Positions 9,153 through 12,696 of a DNA stretch of 12,696 nt are shown piece by piece (the first letter of the stretch is position 1; every line of letters begins with the position of its first letter). Source of the DNA: Deltaproteobacteria bacterium (GTDB taxonomy: Bacteria; Myxococcota_A; UBA9160). A model generated the notes under the pieces. That model was not told where the DNA came from. It saw only the letters and a list, made by a program, of their open reading frames with translations, and ran no database searches. Where the stretch lies: contig DOUU01000448.1 in NCBI GenBank assembly GCA_003520425.1, positions 1-12,696 on the forward strand, in the 5' to 3' direction. The position numbers and the translations under genes were made by a program.

Positions 9153-10396
9153 GCACTTCTCCTGTGAGAGCGCGGCAGCCCGAGCGCTGTCATGGCAATA
9201 ATGTCGCGCTGGATTTCGTTCACCCCGCCTCCGAAGGTCAGCGTGGTCGCCGCCCGATACGCACGCTCCAAGAAGCCCCCAAACAGGCAGCCCGGCTCTC
9301 CGGCGACGATCAGGCCGGCCATGCCCGTCACCTCGAGCAGCAGCCGATAGCACTCTACGAAGAACTCGCTGCCCATCACCTTGACGGCCGACGCTTCAGC
9401 GGGATGGGGACGCCCCGCCTGGAGCGACCACGCGGAACGCCAGTTGAGCACCTTGAGCGCCTCGAGCTTCGCGTAGCAACGCGCGAGGGCGAGCTGGACC
9501 CACGGCTGATCGATCGGGCGGACGCCGGGTCGGTCCGCGGGGCGTGCGCCTCTCTCGCTGCGCGCCGCGCCACCCTCGAGCGCCCAGCTCCAGACCTCCT
9601 CGAGCGCACGGTCCGCGATCCCCGGTGTCGCAAGCGTCACGCGCTCGTGGTTGAGCTGGGAGGTGATGAGGCTCCAACCCCCGTTCACCGGACCGACCGT
9701 GTTCGACAGCGGAACGCGCACGTTCTCGTAGTAGGTCGCGTTGGTGCGCTCGCCGCCGAGCGTGTAGATCGGCGTCACTGAGAATCCGGGCGAGGAGGTC
9801 GGTACCAGGATGATCGAGAGGCCCTTGTGCTTCGGCGCGTCGGGATCGGTGCGCGCCGCAAGCCAGATGTAGTCGGCGTCGTGGGCGTGGGTGGTGAAAA
9901 TCTTCTGTCCGTTGATGACCCACTGGTCCGACTCGGAAGGATGTCGCGGATCCCCCTCTCGCACAGCACTGGTCTGGAGCGCCGCCAAGTCGGTGCCGGC
10001 GCCGGGCTCGGTGTAGCCGATGCCGAAGTGCAGTTCGCCCCGCAGGATGGCCGGGAGCAGCGTGCGCTTCTGGTCGTCGGTCCCGAATTGCATCAGCGTC
10101 GGACCGATCGTGTTGACCGAGATGATCGGGAGCGGAGCCCGCGCGCGGTACGTCTCTTCCCAGAAGATGAGCTGTTCAATGGGACCCCGGCCCTGTCCGC
10201 CCCGCTCCTTCGGCCAGCCGATGCCGAGCCAGCCGTCGCGGCCCATCTGCGCAACCACCTGGCGATAGACCGGACCGCCCATCTCCTCGAACTCCGCGTC
10301 GAGGGCTGCGCGCAGCTCAGGCGTGAAGAGCGCTCCGTAGTACGCGCGCAGTTCCTGGCGAAGCGAGTGCTGTTCGGCGCTGAGATCGAGCTTCAT
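9149..10396 (-). CDS. chsE2: ChsE2-like catalytic subunit of the heteromeric steroid acyl-CoA dehydrogenase
   Basis: The 415-residue protein is an acyl-CoA dehydrogenase very similar to M. tuberculosis FadE29 (ChsE2): MGRDGWLGIGWPKERGGQG (51-69), GYTEPGAGTDLAAL (127-140), FTTHAHDADYIWLAARTDP, and RTNATYYENVRVP. SQLNHERVTL places E251 where FadE29 has its catalytic glutamate (E241). FGGGVNEIQRD closes the FAD site. With ChsE1 it would desaturate 3-oxo-4-pregnene-20-carboxyl-CoA. Two insertions relative to my recollection of FadE29 are seen: about eight residues around 149-157 and an Arg/Pro-rich stretch around 275-293. The start at ATG 10396 begins with the family's usual N-terminus (MKLDLSAEQ). 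The frame stays open to 10735, but that part covers the promoter and operator and is unlike protein. It is the first gene of the core operon. Confidence 0.94.
   Translation of the reverse strand: MKLDLSAEQHSLRQELRAYYGALFTPELRAALDAEFEEMGGPVYRQVVAQMGRDGWLGIGWPKERGGQGRGPIEQLIFWEETYRARAPLPIISVNTIGPTLMQFGTDDQKRTLLPAILRGELHFGIGYTEPGAGTDLAALQTSAVREGDPRHPSESDQWVINGQKIFTTHAHDADYIWLAARTDPDAPKHKGLSIILVPTSSPGFSVTPIYTLGGERTNATYYENVRVPLSNTVGPVNGGWSLITSQLNHERVTLATPGIADRALEEVWSWALEGGAARSERGARPADRPGVRPIDQPWVQLALARCYAKLEALKVLNWRSAWSLQAGRPHPAEASAVKVMGSEFFVECYRLLLEVTGMAGLIVAGEPGCLFGGFLERAYRAATTLTFGGGVNEIQRDIIAMTALGLPRSHRRSA
9159..9163 (-). promoter_or_regulatory. Ribosome binding site fixing the chsH2 start
   Basis: The minus strand reads AGGAG here, six bases before the tandem ATGATG whose first codon is at 9152-9150. 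It lies inside the last codons of chsE2 and decides against the longer open frame that reaches 9353. Confidence 0.75.
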
Positions 10397-10467
10397 CGCC
10401 AGGCTCTTCTTTCTGCGCTCCCCCTCGATTGCGGCAGGGCGGAGGTCACCGCGGGGGTGCAAGAAAA

Positions 10468-10481
10468 TGAAACATGTTCCA
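10468..10481. promoter_or_regulatory. KstR-type operator palindrome
   Basis: The plus strand reads TGAAACATGTTCCA. Every fixed base of the KstR consensus TNNAACNNGTTNNA is matched (T, AAC, GTT, A). KstR is the TetR-family repressor of cholesterol catabolism in actinobacteria, released by steroid CoA thioesters. The box touches the -10 element and covers the likely transcription start, a typical repressor position. The match is direct; binding by a KstR homologue is inferred. Confidence 0.65.
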
Positions 10482-10509
10482 TTATTGCCGACCGCCGCCA
10501 GCGCTTCAA
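10481..10509 (-). promoter_or_regulatory. Predicted promoter of the chsE2-chsH2-chsE1-chsH1-ltp2-fadA5 operon
   Basis: On the minus strand, TTGAAG (10509-10504) is followed after exactly 17 bp by AATAAT (10486-10481), four and five matches to the TTGACA/TATAAT consensus. The predicted start point near 10474 falls inside the adjacent operator palindrome, giving a leader of roughly 78 bases before the chsE2 ATG. No other promoter of this quality was found in the window. Confidence 0.55.
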
Positions 10510-10570
10510 GCAGGCTGTGGGGGAATGGGCGCTCCCAAAGCCGCGGGAGTGGCGAGTCCGTCGGCTCGGG

Positions 10571-10590
10571 CGGCAGGGAGCCCCCTGCCG
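10571..10590. repeat. Perfect GC-rich inverted repeat (hairpin), possible transcript boundary
   Basis: Arms CGGCAGGG (10571-10578) and CCCTGCCG (10583-10590) pair perfectly around a 4-base loop. The right part also pairs imperfectly with 10615-10628 (CGGCAGCGGCTCCC), giving alternative folds. It lies ~140 bp downstream of the hydrolase stop and upstream of the chsE2 promoter. There is no T-run after it on either strand, so it is not a standard intrinsic terminator; a pause, decay-stabilising or Rho-linked boundary element is possible. Confidence 0.45.
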
Positions 10591-10731
10591 CGCTGAAGGG
10601 AGCCCGCGGAGGCCCGGCAGCGGCTCCCAGGTCGACACGAGCCCGTGTCCGGTGCAGCCCAGCCTGAGGGGGCGCTGGCAGAGCGCTTCGTGCGCGAGCG
10701 ACGCTCCAGGGGCGAGGTGGACGCGGCCGGT

Positions 10732-11928
10732 TCACGCCCTCGGGAAGCGCCGTTCCATCCAGCGCGTGACCACTTCCATGGCCTCTTGCCTTCTACCCTC
10801 GAGATAGTGGGGTGCGGCCTTGATCTCGTGGTAGGTCACGTCCTCGCTGCCGGCACGATCTCGAATCTCGCGGGCCTGCCGCAAACGGATCTCGGTGTCC
10901 GCAGTCGGGTGCAAGATCAGTGTCGGCACGGTGACGTGCGGCATCGTCTCCGCGAGGCGCGCCGGGGAGGAAAGGGCGGACCAGGTGGAAAGCCAGCCCC
11001 GCGCGGTCATGACGCGTCCCAGCCCGCCGCGTCCGTAGTTCGCGTCGAGCGGGTCCGGGAATGCGAAGAGCGACCCCATGGGCCGGTCGTCGGGGTCGAT
11101 CGTGAGGTCAAGGTACGCTGGGTCCGCGAGCGTGCGGTAGATCGTGAGGTAGCGCGTGTGCACGGCGCGCTGGCGCCAGGAGCGCCACGCCCTGGCGTCG
11201 CTGGCCTTGTCGAGCGCGCGCGCTCTCGCGCCGGCCTGCTGGGCTTGCTCGATAGAGTCCTTTGCCATCGCATCGAGACGCGCGATGCGCGCGAGTTGAG
11301 CGGCGCGGTAGCGGGAGAGCCATCCGCGTTCATAGCGACAGGGCTCGGGCCACGGGCGCCAGCCGTTTTCAGGATCGTACATGTCCAACTCTCGCACGAC
11401 GGAGTGAGGATCGCTCTCATCGGCGACCGATGGATCGATCACCTGGCTCATGAAGACTCCCTCGCCGGGATGGGCGGCGATTCCGATCCAGCCGTCGCCG
11501 CACCGGGTTTCCTTTTGGGCGAGAGCCATGAGAGATCCGCCCCCGCTATTGCCGAGGAGCACAACCGCCTGCGCCTTCCGACGACGCATTTCGGCGACTG
11601 CCGTGGCGACGTCGACCACACAGGACTCGTGCAGACAATCGGTGTCGTTGTTCATGTAGCGCGTACCGAAGCCGAAGGCGGCGTAGCCCGCGGCGGCCAA
11701 GAGCGGACAGGCATAGTGCACGGAGAAATCGCCGCGGGGGTGGGAGAGCACGACGGCGGTCTTCCAGCGCACGCCCGCCGCTGGGGTCCACAGGATGCCG
11801 CGCACGAGGGCTCCGTCGGGGGTGACCAGGCGAACGGGCTCGCGACCGATCGGCACTTTCGGCTCGTCCTCGGGCAGGGGCCAGTAGCCAAGGCCGAAAG
11901 GACGATGGGCACCCAGCGCATCGGGCAT
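10732..11928 (-). CDS. Alpha/beta hydrolase with a large cap region
   Basis: The 398-residue product has an alpha/beta-hydrolase core. The nucleophile elbow is GNSGG at 126-130 (Ser128), a likely acid is D344 in [10 protein letters not shown], and the likely histidine is H374 in AAPHYLEG. The first strand region gives [18 protein letters not shown], with SHPRGD as probable oxyanion loop, and [10 protein letters not shown] follows. About 215 residues separate Ser and Asp, so a long helical cap rich in Trp, Arg and Ala covers the site, suggesting a bulky substrate. No signal peptide is seen, so it should be cytosolic. It may cleave a steroid ester, lactone or CoA thioester, but the sequence alone does not say. 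TAGGGGG precedes the ATG at 11928, and the gene starts 8 bp after the small upstream gene, so they are probably co-transcribed. Confidence 0.88.
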   Translation of the reverse strand: MPDALGAHRPFGLGYWPLPEDEPKVPIGREPVRLVTPDGALVRGILWTPAAGVRWKTAVVLSHPRGDFSVHYACPLLAAAGYAAFGFGTRYMNNDTDCLHESCVVDVATAVAEMRRRKAQAVVLLGNSGGGSLMALAQKETRCGDGWIGIAAHPGEGVFMSQVIDPSVADESDPHSVVRELDMYDPENGWRPWPEPCRYERGWLSRYRAAQLARIARLDAMAKDSIEQAQQAGARARALDKASDARAWRSWRQRAVHTRYLTIYRTLADPAYLDLTIDPDDRPMGSLFAFPDPLDANYGRGGLGRVMTARGWLSTWSALSSPARLAETMPHVTVPTLILHPTADTEIRLRQAREIRDRAGSEDVTYHEIKAAPHYLEGRRQEAMEVVTRWMERRFPRA

Positions 11929-11936
11929 GGTGCCCC

Positions 11937-12173
11937 CTATTGCTCTTCGTCCTCGCTCACGGATTTCAAGAATACGGGGTGCGGGGCATAAGAGGGCCCT
12001 CCTTCCCAACCGGGAATCGTGGCCGCCCGCGCCATCCAAGAGTGCGCGACATCGTCGTCGACCAGCACCTCGCTGCCGTCGAACCCATAGGCGATGCTCT
12101 CCCAAAGCTCGCGACCACCGCTGTCCCACCAAAGCTTCGCGGGGTTCTCGAACTCAATCGCGAGCTTGACCAT
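11937..12173 (-). CDS. 78-residue protein of unknown function
   Basis: I do not recognise a named family. The product begins [20 protein letters not shown] and is acidic and rich in Trp (WW, ELWES, SWMAR, PGWEGG). [12 protein letters not shown] and GGPSYAPHP are the most distinctive motifs. It has no signal peptide, membrane span or cysteine cluster. GGAGG lies 4 bases before the ATG at 12173, which supports this start, though the frame remains open further upstream to 12413 with less protein-like sequence. It lies 8 bp upstream of the alpha/beta hydrolase gene on the same strand, so a shared transcript and a related task are likely. A small binding or accessory protein is only a guess. Confidence 0.68.
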   Translation of the reverse strand: MVKLAIEFENPAKLWWDSGGRELWESIAYGFDGSEVLVDDDVAHSWMARAATIPGWEGGPSYAPHPVFLKSVSEDEEQ

Positions 12174-12424
12174 ACAGCCTCCGGGAGCGTGCGAGAGAGG
12201 TAATCCGACACGAGAGCCCGCGCCACCTCGGCCTTCTTCGCAGCACCGACCCGGGCGTTTCCAGCGTTGGAGGTGAAGGCGAGTGCAAAGCTTACGCTTC
12301 GAGTCGGTCTCGGGCGAGCGCCGGGGCGCAGACCGCTTTCGCCCTTCTCCGGCAGGCCGCTCTGGCTCCTGTCGGAGCGGTCCCGTCGCTCGATCGGGAC
12401 GGTCCACCCGCACGTGATTGGGCC
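12174..12424. other. Gap with nested inverted repeats downstream of the TetR gene
   Basis: No gene is supported in these 251 bases. Two overlapping inverted repeats lie near the TetR stop: GTCCCG/CGGGAC (12380-12385 with 12395-12400), and a longer one whose right arm at 12369-12382 pairs with GACCGCT (12331-12337) and CCGGCAG (12349-12355), one G-T pair included. Neither is followed by a T-run on the minus strand. They may mark the end of the TetR transcript. No KstR-type palindrome was found here. Confidence 0.4.
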
Positions 12425-12696
12425 CTACGGAGCTCCCTGACAGGGGCCGGCTACCAGCGCAAGCACGGTCTTGCCCGCGGCTTCGAGGTCAAGACCAATT
12501 CCCAGCTCAAGCGCAACGATTGCCCCAAGGGCCAGCGACACCAGCACGAAGCCGAGTTGTGCGGCGTCGAGATCGCCCCGCACTTCTCCGGCGTCCTGGC
12601 CTCTGCGGGTCGACTTTTCGACCCGCGCAACGGCTTCGCGCACGATTCGGATGAAGTGTTCCGCAAGGCGCGGCGAGCGTTCGCAAGCATCGAGGA
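12425..12696 (-). CDS. C-terminal part of a TetR/AcrR-family transcriptional regulator (partial)
   Basis: The minus-strand frame is open to the right edge of the window and ends at TGA 12427-12425, giving the last 89 residues. They read ACERSPRLAEHFIRIVREAV, then STRRGQDAGEVRGDLDAAQL and two hydrophobic helices (GFVLVSLALGAIVALELGIG, LDLEAAGKTVLALVAG). This is the classic end of a TetR ligand-binding domain: a helix, RGQ-x-x-GE-x-R-x-DLD, and the dimerisation helices. The DNA-binding helix-turn-helix lies outside the window. Such a regulator next to a steroid cluster may control it, for instance through the KstR-type box at 10468, but whether it is KstR-like cannot be seen from this part. Confidence 0.78.
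   Translation of the reverse strand, partial: LDACERSPRLAEHFIRIVREAVARVEKSTRRGQDAGEVRGDLDAAQLGFVLVSLALGAIVALELGIGLDLEAAGKTVLALVAGPCQGAP

Larger units (their letters stand above)
10397..10731. other. 335-bp regulatory gap between the hydrolase gene and chsE2
   Basis: No gene is supported here, although one minus-strand frame is open. Reading with transcription (right to left), the gap holds a GC-rich hairpin (10571-10590, within a larger inverted repeat to 10628), a sigma70-like promoter (10481-10509), a KstR-type palindrome (10468-10481) and a leader of about 75-80 bases before chsE2. The AT-rich patch at 10461-10486 stands out from the surrounding GC-rich DNA. Confidence 0.6.

Noticed and set aside
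9153..9353. Upstream extension of the chsH2 frame
   Set aside because: It lies wholly inside chsE2, is not protein-like, and the ATG at 9152 has AGGAG and an ATGA overlap.
10397..10735. Upstream extension of the chsE2 frame by 113 codons
   Set aside because: The extension is Pro/Arg/Ala-rich, has no family resemblance, and covers a good promoter and a KstR-type operator. MKLDLSAEQ at 10396 matches the normal family start.
12418..12654. Plus-strand frame opposite the TetR tail
   Set aside because: The product is Arg/Pro-rich and random-looking, while the minus strand gives a typical TetR C-terminus.

Overview
The window is a high-GC (roughly two-thirds G+C by eye) bacterial segment that reads as a steroid catabolism locus. 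Almost every gene lies on the minus strand, packed with 4-bp ATGA overlaps or short gaps. The product set is that of the cholesterol/bile-acid side-chain pathway known best from Mycobacterium and Rhodococcus (igr operon enzymes ChsE1, ChsE2, ChsH1, ChsH2 and Ltp2, plus FadA5, a ChsB1-like dehydrogenase and KstD). The gene order differs from the mycobacterial igr operon and no CYP125 gene is present. The exact lineage cannot be fixed from the sequence; an actinobacterium or a high-GC proteobacterium or uncultured relative would fit.

Layout, left to right: the 3' end of a plus-strand nitronate monooxygenase-like flavoprotein (1-180) and a coupled small unknown gene (177-479) converge on the minus-strand cluster. 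Read in the direction of transcription (right to left), that cluster is: the tail of a TetR-family regulator (12425-12696), a 78-residue unknown protein (11937-12173), an alpha/beta hydrolase (10732-11928), a 335-bp regulatory gap, then chsE2, chsH2, chsE1, chsH1, ltp2, fadA5, a chsB1-like SDR, a 236-bp gap, kstD and a PaaG-like crotonase (489-1313).

How the genes work together (family knowledge applied to this gene set): the ChsB1-like SDR and FadA5 would finish the C24 beta-oxidation round, oxidising the 22-hydroxy C24-CoA and releasing acetyl-CoA to give 3-oxo-4-pregnene-20-carboxyl-CoA. ChsE1-ChsE2 would desaturate this C22-CoA, ChsH1-ChsH2 would hydrate it to the 17-hydroxy thioester, and Ltp2, docked on the DUF35 domain of ChsH2, would cleave it by retro-aldol reaction to androstenedione and propionyl-CoA. 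KstD would then insert the delta-1 double bond to start ring opening. Key catalytic residues are visible in each of these enzymes.

The most informative non-coding signal is in the gap before chsE2. A good sigma70-like promoter (TTGAAG, 17 bp, AATAAT on the minus strand) runs directly into a 14-bp palindrome, TGGAACATGTTTCA, that fits the published KstR operator consensus TNNAACNNGTTNNA at every fixed position. This suggests cholesterol-type TetR repression of the core operon.
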